From: Candidatus Adlerbacteria bacterium
GTDB taxonomy: Bacteria > Patescibacteriota > Minisyncoccia > Phycocordibacterales > SBAW01
Assembly: GCA_903819895.1 (NCBI GenBank)
Contig: CAIJFH010000015.1
Location: 1 to 50,372, forward strand
Length of the DNA: 50,372 nt
Direction: 5' to 3'
Both the position numbers and the translations under genes were made by a program. The notes beneath the pieces were generated by a model. That model was not told the origin of the DNA. It searched no databases and was given only the letters and a program-made list of their open reading frames with translations. Shown here piece by piece: positions 7,634 to 16,755 of the stretch (position 1 is its first letter; each line of letters begins with the position of its first letter).

Positions 7634-9853
7634 ATGGCAGTCACCGCACTCATCCAACGTCTCGGCGCTCTCGCGACCTACCGCTATGGCGTCGACAGCT
7701 ACGACTCCACCAAACTGGGGTTGGGTCCCTTGATGGTACAAAACAACGGCGGTGCCGAGGCGTCCTACGCGGGGCCGATGCCGATTGGTGTGGCGCACCC
7801 GTTTGAGCAAGCGGTAGCAAATGCCACGTCGCTTCCTTGGAGTATGCGTTGGCAAGCAAATGCGGCGGGGGATATTGACTGGGTATTTTTTATTGACAAC
7901 TCGGCAGCATCCACGACAAGAAAACTCACCATGTACACGTTTGATCGTCGCGCGTCGGCCTGGACGTGGGTTGGATATACAACCGTAACAACTCCATCGG
8001 GAGGTAACTTGACCGTGCGCGGGTTTTCGATGACCTACGATTTGTATACCGCAGGCACTGTCACAGGCACTGCAGGAACGACATCGATTACCGGTACGAG
8101 CACAGCTTGGTCGACATCACGCATCCCAATTGGTTGCCGTATTGGGTTTGGTTCAACCGACCCGACACAAATTACGGCGTGGTATGAAATATCGGCGATT
8201 GGGTCGGACACAACGATTACGCTCACGACGAACCTTGCGGGTAACGTGAGCGGCAACTATGTTATTGAGGATTTGCGGGCTGTTTTTGCGATTACGAGTT
8301 CGACGGCAAACAGCGGCGGGTTAATTGTGGTAAAAGGTTTGCGAAAAGAACTATTTACAACCACTGGTATCACGGCAGTTGGTGCTTCCTCTGGTACCGA
8401 CGGTGTCCGTGGTTCGTACTGGCTCGCTGACGCAGCGACCGCGACCAACAACACCGCATTTGGTCTGGCGGTGGCAGCCAAGACCAGTTGGACAAGCCAA
8501 TACTGTTACATCATTGATACTACAACGACACCGATTATCTATAAATATGATGTGCGTGCAGCGCTTACGTTGGCGAGCGGTAAGTCGACCAGTGCGTTTT
8601 TGTTTAAGACCAACACCAATGGTACGCTCTCGGGTACGCCATCGCAGTATAATAATTTGATTTTAGCGACCACCAACCATGGCGCAGGGTCAGGGAAGCC
8701 ATGTTTGTATTTTACAACGACGACCTATGTGTACCGCACCGCAGATGTAACCACCATTGCCAATAACTCAAGCAACTGGCTCACCACGAATGGCGACAAA
8801 ATGACCGAGATCCCGCCGGGTGCCACGGGAACTTTTGTTGCGTCCAGCAACATGCAAACGCTTTCTTACTTGGCGAACATCGACAGTTTTGTGATCACTA
8901 CAGCGAGTAGCACCACAGGGTATCGAAACTATGTAACCAAATACTACAACGATGGCGCAACGCAAATGGATCGAGTGTGGGGAGTTGATATACGTCAGAC
9001 CGACATCACAACAACCGACTCAACGGTGACACCGGTGCCGTCCTACTCGACGACGGCATATACCGTCTATTGTGACAACGGGTTGTGTTACTTGGCGGGT
9101 GTGGGTACCGCAGCGATTACTGATCGTGTCTACGCGGTGCCCTTGGGTGCCGACTGGGAGTACACGGGTGGCACTACGGTGTCCAAATGTTACCTCGTGC
9201 TTCCTGCACAGAGCGTGAGTGATGCGACCGTCTTTACCAATGTGTTTGCCAATGATGTGCAGGTGTTGGGCGGCAAGACCGGCAACAACTTGGGGCTGGG
9301 CACCGAGCCCTTGCGCCTCAGCTATCGCACCAGCGGCATCTCGGACGACTCGGGCTCGTGGGCCGCGGTCGACTCAACGGGGGTGATCGCGGCAGCGACT
9401 GCAACTCAGATCCAGCTGCGGGTCGAGTTTCGCACCATTGGCCTTATGTGTATCCCCGCACGTGTGTGCAGTGTTGGTGTGGCGTACGAGGACGCGACCA
9501 CCGACTCGCACTTCCAACCATCGGTCACCCTGTCGGATATCACCAACAGCCGATTTGCGTGGCGCTTTGTCACTGCGTTCAACGGCACGGTGCCCGCCAT
9601 GCGCGTTCGCCTCTATGACGCAACGTCACCGGGCTCGGCGGCGATTATCGACGACAGTATCTCTGTCCCCGCATCCCCAGCCGGCACGTTTGAAAGTAGT
9701 ACAAACGCAGGCACCTCCTGGAGTACCTACGACAGTACGCATGCGCTTGCCGATAAAAGCAATGAGACAACCTATGTGCGGTACACCGTGGCCTCCGCAT
9801 CGCTTTCAAGTATCAATGGAAAGACAATCCAAGCGGTGCTCACGCTTAAGTAA
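7634..9853 (+). CDS. Large beta-rich structural paralogue 3
   Basis: This 739-aa protein is the longest of the three paralogues. It contains the same conserved N-terminal block (YRYGVDSYDSTKLGLGPLM), the TDPTQIT block and the FAWRFVTAF C-terminal block. Short extra segments near residues 395 and 675 explain its length. The stretch corresponding to residues 540-575 is nearly identical at DNA level to paralogue 1, while its 5' end matches paralogue 2, so it is a mosaic. It ends 22 bp before tatC. No export signal is seen. Its role in an extracellular appendage or phage-like particle is inferred. Confidence 0.85.
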   Translation: MAVTALIQRLGALATYRYGVDSYDSTKLGLGPLMVQNNGGAEASYAGPMPIGVAHPFEQAVANATSLPWSMRWQANAAGDIDWVFFIDNSAASTTRKLTMYTFDRRASAWTWVGYTTVTTPSGGNLTVRGFSMTYDLYTAGTVTGTAGTTSITGTSTAWSTSRIPIGCRIGFGSTDPTQITAWYEISAIGSDTTITLTTNLAGNVSGNYVIEDLRAVFAITSSTANSGGLIVVKGLRKELFTTTGITAVGASSGTDGVRGSYWLADAATATNNTAFGLAVAAKTSWTSQYCYIIDTTTTPIIYKYDVRAALTLASGKSTSAFLFKTNTNGTLSGTPSQYNNLILATTNHGAGSGKPCLYFTTTTYVYRTADVTTIANNSSNWLTTNGDKMTEIPPGATGTFVASSNMQTLSYLANIDSFVITTASSTTGYRNYVTKYYNDGATQMDRVWGVDIRQTDITTTDSTVTPVPSYSTTAYTVYCDNGLCYLAGVGTAAITDRVYAVPLGADWEYTGGTTVSKCYLVLPAQSVSDATVFTNVFANDVQVLGGKTGNNLGLGTEPLRLSYRTSGISDDSGSWAAVDSTGVIAAATATQIQLRVEFRTIGLMCIPARVCSVGVAYEDATTDSHFQPSVTLSDITNSRFAWRFVTAFNGTVPAMRVRLYDATSPGSAAIIDDSISVPASPAGTFESSTNAGTSWSTYDSTHALADKSNETTYVRYTVASASLSSINGKTIQAVLTLK

Positions 9854-9862
9854 GTAAGACGG

Positions 9863-9868
9863 TATACT
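9863..9868 (+). promoter_or_regulatory. -10 hexamer TATACT before tatC
   Basis: TATACT lies 7 bp before the GTG start at 9876, in the 22-bp gap after paralogue 3. It could give a leaderless tatC transcript in addition to read-through from the paralogue genes. No convincing -35 is visible. Confidence 0.45.
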
Positions 9869-9875
9869 GTGTGGT

Positions 9876-10577
9876 GTGGTGCGCTGGACGACAAAACTAA
9901 AACCATTTTTCCCGTATCTCGAGGACTTGCGGCGGCGGCTCTACGCGACTGTCGTCCTGTTTTGTATCCTCTTTGGAGTTGGTATCTTCGCGTCGCGCTG
10001 GGTGATCGCCTACTTGCTCATCTTCTTTCATATCAAGGGTGTGACCGTGGCGACGACATCGCCGTTTCAACTCGCGGGGCTGGCAGTGGATGTAGGGTTT
10101 TTGTTGGCAACCTGCATCACGCTGCCGGTGTGTATGTTTTTGCTCTATCAATTTGTCTCGCCCGCAATCACGCCGCGCGAGCGTTGGGCGATTATCTTGT
10201 CGGTCCCGGTGAGCATCTTGCTGTTTGTGTTCGGTGCGGGGTATGGATTCCTCATCCTGTACTACTCGCTGGATGCGCTTGCACTGTTTAATCAGAGTTT
10301 GGGACTTGCAAACATCTGGGACATCGGCTCGTTTATCTCGGAGGTGTTGGTGACGTCGCTGTTGTTGGGGCTCGTGTTCCAATTCCCACTCATCATGAGC
10401 GCACTCTTGCGTGTGGGGTTGATCGACACCGCCTTTTTGCGCCGCCATCGTCGCGAGGCGTACTTCGCCATCGTTATTTTTGTCGCGCTCCTGCCACCCA
10501 CCGATGGATTGTCACTTCTTATCATGACCGCACCATTGCTCCTTTTATACGAGGTGGTACTATTAACTCATTACTAG
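9876..10577 (+). CDS. tatC: Sec-independent protein translocase TatC
   Basis: This 233-aa polytopic membrane protein is the TatC core of the twin-arginine translocon, which binds RR signal peptides and exports folded proteins. The N-terminal motif YLEDLRRRL (around residues 14-22) matches the conserved TatC signature, including the glutamate that contacts the signal peptide. The segment SPAITPRERW near residues 97-106 matches the conserved region after the second helix. About six hydrophobic helices are visible. The start is a GTG at 9876 (9879 is an equivalent GTG). The gene follows the third fibre-like paralogue by 22 bp and is followed by tatA. Linkage to proteins with RR/KR signals suggests a dedicated export role. 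Confidence 0.93.
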   Translation: MVRWTTKLKPFFPYLEDLRRRLYATVVLFCILFGVGIFASRWVIAYLLIFFHIKGVTVATTSPFQLAGLAVDVGFLLATCITLPVCMFLLYQFVSPAITPRERWAIILSVPVSILLFVFGAGYGFLILYYSLDALALFNQSLGLANIWDIGSFISEVLVTSLLLGLVFQFPLIMSALLRVGLIDTAFLRRHRREAYFAIVIFVALLPPTDGLSLLIMTAPLLLLYEVVLLTHY

Positions 10578-10604
10578 TTCTTAACGTGCATCCTCATCAC
10601 TACT

Positions 10605-10772
10605 ATGTTTGATTTTATCGGTATGAAAGAGCTCATCGTCATCGCGATTATCGCGCTGCTGCTCTTTGGCTCGAAGCGGATCCCACAGTTGTCCGAAGAT
10701 GTGGTGCAGGCGATTAAGCACTTCCGCCGCGCATTCAAAGACGACGACACCAAAGAAGTCAAAAAGCGCTAG
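10605..10772 (+). CDS. tatA: Sec-independent protein translocase TatA/TatE
   Basis: This 55-aa protein has the standard TatA layout: an N-terminal hydrophobic helix (ELIVIAIIALLLFG, residues 9-22) with the FG hinge at 21-22, then an amphipathic helix (KRIPQLSEDVVQAIKHFRRA) and a short charged tail. TatA oligomers form the transient passage recruited by TatC. The gene lies 27 bp after tatC. There is no tatB in the window, so a minimal TatA-TatC system as in many Gram-positive bacteria is likely. The C-terminal tail is shorter than usual. Confidence 0.93.
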   Translation: MFDFIGMKELIVIAIIALLLFGSKRIPQLSEDVVQAIKHFRRAFKDDDTKEVKKR

Positions 10773-10805
10773 CACGCTCGTTCGTTGCGGCGTATCTCTG
10801 CCCGC

Positions 10806-10833
10806 TTGACCGCGTCCATAATTTGCCTATAGT
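10806..10833 (+). promoter_or_regulatory. Promoter of groES-groEL
   Basis: TTGACC (10806-10811) and TATAGT (10828-10833) are separated by 16 bp. The start codon of groES is 53 bp further on, so this transcript has an untranslated leader, unlike many genes here. No CIRCE inverted repeat is recognisable in the leader. Confidence 0.65.
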
Positions 10834-10886
10834 TAAGGCGATTTGGGCGCGTTATTAGTAGTGGTCGGTAATCACCATTTTTCGCT

Positions 10887-11294
10887 ATGAAGAAAAAAGT
10901 ATCTGCAAAGAAAGCAAAATCTAATGTAAAGAAATCAACAGTGCGAGTCGCAACAAAGAGTGCAGCGACACCGAGCAAGCACACCGTCAGCTACTCGTTC
11001 GGCGCGCTTGGGGTAATCCCGCTTGGCGACCGCATTTTGCTCAAGCCAATCAAGCCCGAGACAACCACCTCGTTTGGTCTGGTGATCCCCGACTCGGCAA
11101 AAGAAAAACCCGAGCAGGGCGAGGTGGTCGCGGTTGGCCCCGGCAAGCGCACCGACTGTGGCGAGATTATTCCAGTTGCTGTCTCTGTTGGTGACAAGGT
11201 TATGTTCTCGAAATACGGTTTCGATGAAGTAAAAGTGCAGGGTGTCGAGTACTACCTTGTGCGCGAGGACAGCATCAGCTTGATTCTTGAGTAA
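10887..11294 (+). CDS. groES: Co-chaperonin GroES with basic N-terminal extension
   Basis: This 135-aa protein is the 10-kDa chaperonin cap for GroEL. The GroES fold starts near residue 43 (GVIPLGDRILLKPIKPE) and includes the mobile loop region (TTSFGLVIPDSAKEKPEQG), the GEVVAVGPGK block and the C-terminal DKVMFSKY and YYLVREDSI blocks. Typical GroES is about 95 aa. Here about 40 extra residues rich in Lys, Ser and Ala precede the fold. No ATG lies between the extension and the core, so the extension seems genuine. The gene is 36 bp upstream of groEL and almost certainly cotranscribed with it. Confidence 0.93.
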   Translation: MKKKVSAKKAKSNVKKSTVRVATKSAATPSKHTVSYSFGALGVIPLGDRILLKPIKPETTTSFGLVIPDSAKEKPEQGEVVAVGPGKRTDCGEIIPVAVSVGDKVMFSKYGFDEVKVQGVEYYLVREDSISLILE

Positions 11295-11315
11295 TCAACA
11301 TTAGTATCCCGCTAA

Positions 11316-12980
<1,665 letters not shown>

Positions 12981-12984
12981 AAAA

Positions 12985-13006
12985 TACATAGGTCCGTCCT
13001 GTGTAG
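12985..13006 (+). repeat. Short palindromic repeat after groEL stop (copy A)
   Basis: An imperfect palindrome starts 4 bp after the groEL stop codon. Its first 16 bases (TACATAGGTCCGTCCT, 12985-13000) are identical to 34973-34988, which lies 1 bp after the murJ stop. The arms TACATAGG and CCTGTGTA pair around a TCCGT loop. Confidence 0.6.
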
Positions 13007-13007
13007 C

Positions 13008-13036
13008 AAAAACCACCCCACACTGGGGTAGTTTTT
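13008..13036 (+). terminator. Rho-independent terminator of groES-groEL
   Basis: AAAAAC-C-ACCCC (13008-13019) pairs with GGGGT-A-GTTTTT (13025-13036) around a 5-base loop, ending in a T run. The T run overlaps the -35 of the lemA promoter. Confidence 0.85.
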
Positions 13037-13063
13037 GTACACAACAGTGCGATTTGGTATACT
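13035..13063 (+). promoter_or_regulatory. Promoter of lemA
   Basis: TTGTAC (13035-13040) and extended-type TATACT (13058-13063) are 17 bp apart. The ATG of lemA starts 8 bp after the -10, which predicts a leaderless or nearly leaderless mRNA. The -35 overlaps the end of the groEL terminator. Confidence 0.7.
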
Positions 13064-13071
13064 ACTGGTGT

Positions 13072-13632
13072 ATGACACTTCTATATATTGTGCTCGCGGT
13101 TTTAGCAGTAATTGTGCTGTGGGTCGTGTTTGCGTATAACCATTTTGTCACGATGGTGCAGCGGGCGGGGGAGGCATGGGCCGATATTGATGTGCAGCTC
13201 AAGCGTCGCTACGACCTCATCCCCAACTTGGTCGAGACGGTCAAGGGCTACGCCACACACGAAAAGACCACATTTGAGAATATCGCAGCAGCGCGCTCGG
13301 CGGCGATGGGTGCACAAGGTCTCGAGGCAAAAGGTGCTGCAGAGAATCAGCTGAGCACGACACTCAAGTCGCTCTTTGCGGTCGCTGAGGCGTATCCAGA
13401 GCTCAAGGCAAATCAAAACTTCCTCTCATTGCAGGGCGAGTTGTCGGATACCGAAAATAAAATCCAGGCCGCTCGCCGCTTTTACAACGGCAACGTCCGC
13501 GACCTCAACACTGCGCTCGCGAGTTTCCCTGGCAATATAATCGCAGGCGCATTCCATTTCGAAAAGCGCGAGTTCTTCGAGCTTGGCGACGCCGATGCTG
13601 CTGCGCGCGAGCCGGTTGCCGTAAAGTTCTGA
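13072..13632 (+). CDS. lemA: LemA family membrane protein
   Basis: This 186-aa protein has one N-terminal membrane helix (residues 4-22) followed by the helical LemA domain. Signature blocks are YNHFVTMVQRAGEAWADIDV and LKRRYDLIPNLVETVKGYA near residues 23-62, and the NEL-like FYNGNVRDLN near residue 143. LemA proteins are membrane-anchored with an extended helical bundle; their exact role is not settled, but in many bacteria lemA lies beside DUF2207 and/or htpX genes, as here. The ATG at 13072 is chosen because the promoter -10 ends 8 bp upstream. Confidence 0.93.
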   Translation: MTLLYIVLAVLAVIVLWVVFAYNHFVTMVQRAGEAWADIDVQLKRRYDLIPNLVETVKGYATHEKTTFENIAAARSAAMGAQGLEAKGAAENQLSTTLKSLFAVAEAYPELKANQNFLSLQGELSDTENKIQAARRFYNGNVRDLNTALASFPGNIIAGAFHFEKREFFELGDADAAAREPVAVKF

Positions 13633-13638
13633 TATACT
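13633..13638 (+). promoter_or_regulatory. -10 hexamer TATACT before the 139-aa membrane protein gene
   Basis: TATACT follows the lemA stop codon immediately and ends 7 bp before ATG 13646. It suggests an internal leaderless promoter. Confidence 0.4.
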
Positions 13639-13645
13639 TCTGAGT

Positions 13646-14065
13646 ATGGAGAACCCAGTCGAGACAATGCAGCGTAAGGTGACCTACGCGGCATGCACGT
13701 TGCTGGCGTTTATTCTCTCATTGCCGCCATTGGCTGCGGTGGTTATCACTCCGGTGGGGCGCATGTTCGGCTGTAGTGGCGGTTTTTTTAATACGCTGGT
13801 CGAGTGTCATACGGCAAACGAGTTGGTCGTGTCGCTCTACAACGCGCTCTCGCTCGCGGCACTCACCGGGATGCTGTTTGGGGTGGTGTTTGTCCCGCTC
13901 GCAATCGGCCTCTCGGCGATCTCGGCCGAAAAATTGTCACATACGCCGGGCAGCCGGGTGCTCGCGGGCGCAGCGTGGTCGGTGCTGCTGCTCCAGGTGT
14001 TTGCGATCTGGTTCTTTTGCGTGGTGGTGCTCATCCCGCTGCTCTCCTACGTGTCTCATGCGTAA
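13646..14065 (+). CDS. Membrane protein, about three helices
   Basis: This 139-aa hydrophobic protein shows membrane segments near residues 12-34, 67-92 and 108-135. Two cysteines flank a loop (residues 43 and 54) between the first two. No family is recognised. It lies 13 bp after lemA and its last 8 bp overlap the start of the DUF2207 gene, so the two are translationally linked. It probably works with the LemA/DUF2207/HtpX membrane group; this is inferred from position only. Confidence 0.75.
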   Translation: MENPVETMQRKVTYAACTLLAFILSLPPLAAVVITPVGRMFGCSGGFFNTLVECHTANELVVSLYNALSLAALTGMLFGVVFVPLAIGLSAISAEKLSHTPGSRVLAGAAWSVLLLQVFAIWFFCVVVLIPLLSYVSHA

Positions 14066-15806
14066 GCAATCCATCGTCATCGTATGCATGGCGCTCGCAC
14101 TCTGCGCTGTTGGCGCGGTGGGGGTGGCGCATGCGCAAACAAGTACACACCCAACTGCGCAGGCGGGCGGCGAGCATATCGAGCATTTTGATGTGACCGC
14201 GCATGTGCATGCCGACGCGACCGTCGCAGTTGTCGAGACAATCGCATACGCCTTTGGTGGGGCACAGCGGCACGGTATCTTCCGTGACATCCCGGTGCGC
14301 TACGCGACGACGCTGGGCCAGCAGTCGATCGCCCTTTCCAATATCTCGGTGGTGGATCAAAACGGCACACCGCAATCGTTTACTATTTCCTACCCCGGCT
14401 CCAACGAGGAGTTGAAGATCGGCGACGCCAACACGCTCGTGACCGGCAACAAAACGTATATCATCTCCTACACCGTCTCGCGCTCGGTTGGCTATTTTGC
14501 CGATTACGACGAGTGGTATTGGAATGTCACTGGCAACGGCTGGCAGGTGCCTATCGACGAGGCGAGCGCCGAAGTATTTTTGCCTCAGGCCGTGGCGCCG
14601 CTCGATGCGCGTGTTGCTTGCTACCAAGGCCCTGCGGGCAGCAATGAGCAGTGCGCGACAACCCAAGGCAGCGCTTCGATCGACAAAGTGTTGTTTGCTG
14701 CGTCACGCCCACTCGCGCGGGGCGAGGGGCTCACGGTCGCGGTCGGGTTCCCCAAGGGGATTGTCGAGCAGCCGTCGGTGTGGGCAGGAGTGCTCCAGGC
14801 ATTTCTCGACAACAGCATCCTGGCACTGCCGTTTATTATTTTCATCGCGATGTTTGTGCGTTGGTACAACAAAGGTCGCGACCCGCGCGGCCGCGGCACC
14901 ATCATCCCCGAGTACGACGCGCCAGACAATCTCACGCCCATCGAGTGTGCGACGGTGCTCCATAGCCGTGTACACGATGCAGCAATCTCTGCCGAGTTGA
15001 TCTCGCTCGCGACGCGCGGCTACCTCACCATTACGCGCAGCGACGAAAAAGTATTGCTCTTTACACACACCGACTATGTGCTCAACCGGCTCACGCCAAG
15101 TGGTGGCGAGGCATTGAGCACGTTCGACCAACTGCTCCTCGACGCACTCTTTGTTGATGGTGCGACCGAGCGAAAACTGTCGGATCTCAAAAATAATTTT
15201 TATACACAACTGCCCGCAATTAAAACAGCAACACTCTCGGCGCTGGTGACTAAAGGATATTTCCCCGAAAACCCCACCGCAGTGGTGGGCGCGTACCTCA
15301 CAATGGGAATCCTGTGCATTGTTGCTGGCTTTTCGGTGGCGTACCTTTTTGGTGCGCTGTGGTGTATCAGTTTGATCGTGTCAGGCAGTATTGTCGTCGC
15401 GTTTGGGTACCTGATGCCGCGCGTCACGCAGCAGGGGGCGGTCGCACGCGAGCATATCAAAGGGCTCGCGCTGTATCTTGATGTTGCCGAAAAGTCGCGC
15501 ATCGCGTTCCATAATGCGCCCGAGAAAAATCCTGCACTGTTTGAAAAACTGCTGCCCTATGCGATGGTGCTCGGTGTCGAAGAGCAGTGGGCAAAACAAT
15601 TCGAGGGCATCTACACCACGCCACCCAGCTGGTACCACGACCCGCACGGCGGCGCGTTTAATGCAATCATCCTCGCCGACTCGTTGCATACCTTCTCGAC
15701 CAGCGCCTCGTCGACACTTGCTGCCGCGCCCAGTGGCGGCTCGGGCTCGATGGGTGGCGGGTTTTCGGGTGGTGGTTTTGGTGGTGGGGGAGGCGGGAGT
15801 TGGTAA
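14058..15806 (+). CDS. DUF2207 family predicted membrane protein
   Basis: This 582-aa protein starts with a signal peptide (MRKQSIVIVCMALALC..., cleavage near AHA at residue 27). The extracytoplasmic domain follows, with the FDVTAHVHADATVAVVETI and HGIFRDIPVRY blocks typical of DUF2207 proteins. A membrane helix lies near residue 260, a conserved stretch TPIECATVLHSRVHDAAISA near 300, and two more helices near 420-460. The C-terminus is extremely Gly-rich (GGGFSGGGFGGGGGGSW), as in other family members. The start overlaps the previous gene by 8 bp. Together with LemA and HtpX it forms a widely seen envelope cluster of unknown exact function. Confidence 0.9.
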   Translation: MRKQSIVIVCMALALCAVGAVGVAHAQTSTHPTAQAGGEHIEHFDVTAHVHADATVAVVETIAYAFGGAQRHGIFRDIPVRYATTLGQQSIALSNISVVDQNGTPQSFTISYPGSNEELKIGDANTLVTGNKTYIISYTVSRSVGYFADYDEWYWNVTGNGWQVPIDEASAEVFLPQAVAPLDARVACYQGPAGSNEQCATTQGSASIDKVLFAASRPLARGEGLTVAVGFPKGIVEQPSVWAGVLQAFLDNSILALPFIIFIAMFVRWYNKGRDPRGRGTIIPEYDAPDNLTPIECATVLHSRVHDAAISAELISLATRGYLTITRSDEKVLLFTHTDYVLNRLTPSGGEALSTFDQLLLDALFVDGATERKLSDLKNNFYTQLPAIKTATLSALVTKGYFPENPTAVVGAYLTMGILCIVAGFSVAYLFGALWCISLIVSGSIVVAFGYLMPRVTQQGAVAREHIKGLALYLDVAEKSRIAFHNAPEKNPALFEKLLPYAMVLGVEEQWAKQFEGIYTTPPSWYHDPHGGAFNAIILADSLHTFSTSASSTLAAAPSGGSGSMGGGFSGGGFGGGGGGSW

Positions 15807-15812
15807 ATTTGG

Positions 15813-15818
15813 TATAGT
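15813..15818 (+). promoter_or_regulatory. -10 hexamer TATAGT, probable original htpX promoter
   Basis: TGGTATAGT is an extended -10 that ends 6 bp before ATG 15825. In the uninterrupted locus it would have driven a leaderless htpX; now it drives the truncated htpX leader and the inserted gene. Confidence 0.5.
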
Positions 15819-15824
15819 GGACAC

Positions 15825-15879
15825 ATGGCAACGCTCTACACGCATCAGACAGAAAATAGCGCCAAGACGTGGGTCTTGA
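15825..15879 (+). repeat. 55-bp direct repeat flanking an insertion, copy 1
   Basis: Direct repeat of the htpX 5' coding end, 54 of 55 bases identical to 16756-16810. The two copies are offset by 931 bp and bracket a single foreign gene. Confidence 0.92.
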
Positions 15880-15884
15880 ATTGA
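15825..15884 (+). pseudogene. Truncated 5' copy of htpX (19-codon leader)
   Basis: The first 55 bp (15825-15879) match the start of the intact htpX at 16756-16810 with a single mismatch (G at 15866, A in the other copy). After that the sequences diverge, and the frame closes at TGA 15882-15884, giving MATLYTHQTENSAKTWVLN. The stop is 2 bp before the ATG of the inserted gene at 15887, so translation of this leader could be coupled to the cargo. Confidence 0.85.
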
Positions 15885-15886
15885 GT

Positions 15887-16735
15887 ATGAAATCTCTTGA
15901 ACGAAAGCACATTGTGTCTAGAATGGAAAGTCAGGAAAAACCTGCAACTGGAAAGATACTTGCTTGTGTTGGCACAATCGAGCAGTTTAATGCGGACACT
16001 GATGACAAAGTATCTCTCCTAGAAGCTGGTGCAACCCCAGTTGATTATTATGGAAATGACGCAGTGTGGAAGCAATTTAATCAGAGGAATGCGGGAGTTG
16101 ATTCTTATGTGATATCGGCTCTTGATTCTTCAGACAAAAAATCGGCGGGGTATGCCGATTGCACGGGGCTTGTTGCAGTTGGTATAGACAAGGAAACTGG
16201 CAAAAATATCTCTATTCTCACCCATCAGGATAGTAAATCTGTTCTCAATCGCAATATGCCTGATGCGGGACGAGATACATTCATTGCCGACCTTTCGACG
16301 AGTTTGACTGAGCTACGGACTCGCTGCGAGAGTGGGAGTATAGATACGGTTGTATTTGGTGGCTGGACAGAAGGGGTCGGTTCTTCTGTGTATCCCTATA
16401 GTGCGGAGGAGTATAAAGAGATGGTAATGCTGATTGGTTCATTGAGTCAAAATGTTTTGGGTATTGATCCTGTTGTTGTCGTTGGTCCAAATCTTGAGCA
16501 TAATATTTTAGGAAATGGAATGGACGAGGACACTGTGCGGTCGCTTAAATCAGGTGGGCAAACTATAATGGATAGAGACCCACGGGATAAAGACGTCAGT
16601 GTTATCTTTGATACACAAAGAAGGCGTTTATACATGACTCGTCCAGGACAGTATGGTGCCGGAGATTACACTTTTCCTGCATCGCGAGTCAAAGAGATGG
16701 AGCAGAACTGGACTGATGACACATGGATGGATTGA
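15887..16735 (+). CDS. Inserted gene; possible CheD-like Cys/His deamidase fold
   Basis: This 282-aa protein lies between two copies of the htpX 5' end. Its DNA is visibly AT-richer and uses different codons from its neighbours, so it is probably acquired. No signal peptide or membrane helix is seen. A block around residues 86-120 (S86, C92 in YADCTGLVAVG, H113 in ILTHQDS) and a later VVFGGWTEG near 163 have the spacing of the CheD family, in which a Cys-His-Thr triad deamidates glutamine. No chemotaxis genes are present. The CheD-like reading is tentative. ATG 15887 is chosen because the leader stop lies 2 bp upstream; ATG 15923 is an alternative. Confidence 0.75.
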   Translation: MKSLERKHIVSRMESQEKPATGKILACVGTIEQFNADTDDKVSLLEAGATPVDYYGNDAVWKQFNQRNAGVDSYVISALDSSDKKSAGYADCTGLVAVGIDKETGKNISILTHQDSKSVLNRNMPDAGRDTFIADLSTSLTELRTRCESGSIDTVVFGGWTEGVGSSVYPYSAEEYKEMVMLIGSLSQNVLGIDPVVVVGPNLEHNILGNGMDEDTVRSLKSGGQTIMDRDPRDKDVSVIFDTQRRRLYMTRPGQYGAGDYTFPASRVKEMEQNWTDDTWMD

Positions 16736-16755
16736 TAATTAAGTACTAATAGAAT

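Noticed and set aside
2599-9853. Complete prophage around the giant paralogues
   Set aside because: No terminase, portal, capsid or integrase is present and the operon ends in tatC-tatA, so a prophage call is not supported despite virion-like motifs.
10834-10886. CIRCE operator before groES
   Set aside because: No TTAGCACTC-N9-GAGTGCTAA-like inverted repeat is visible in the leader.
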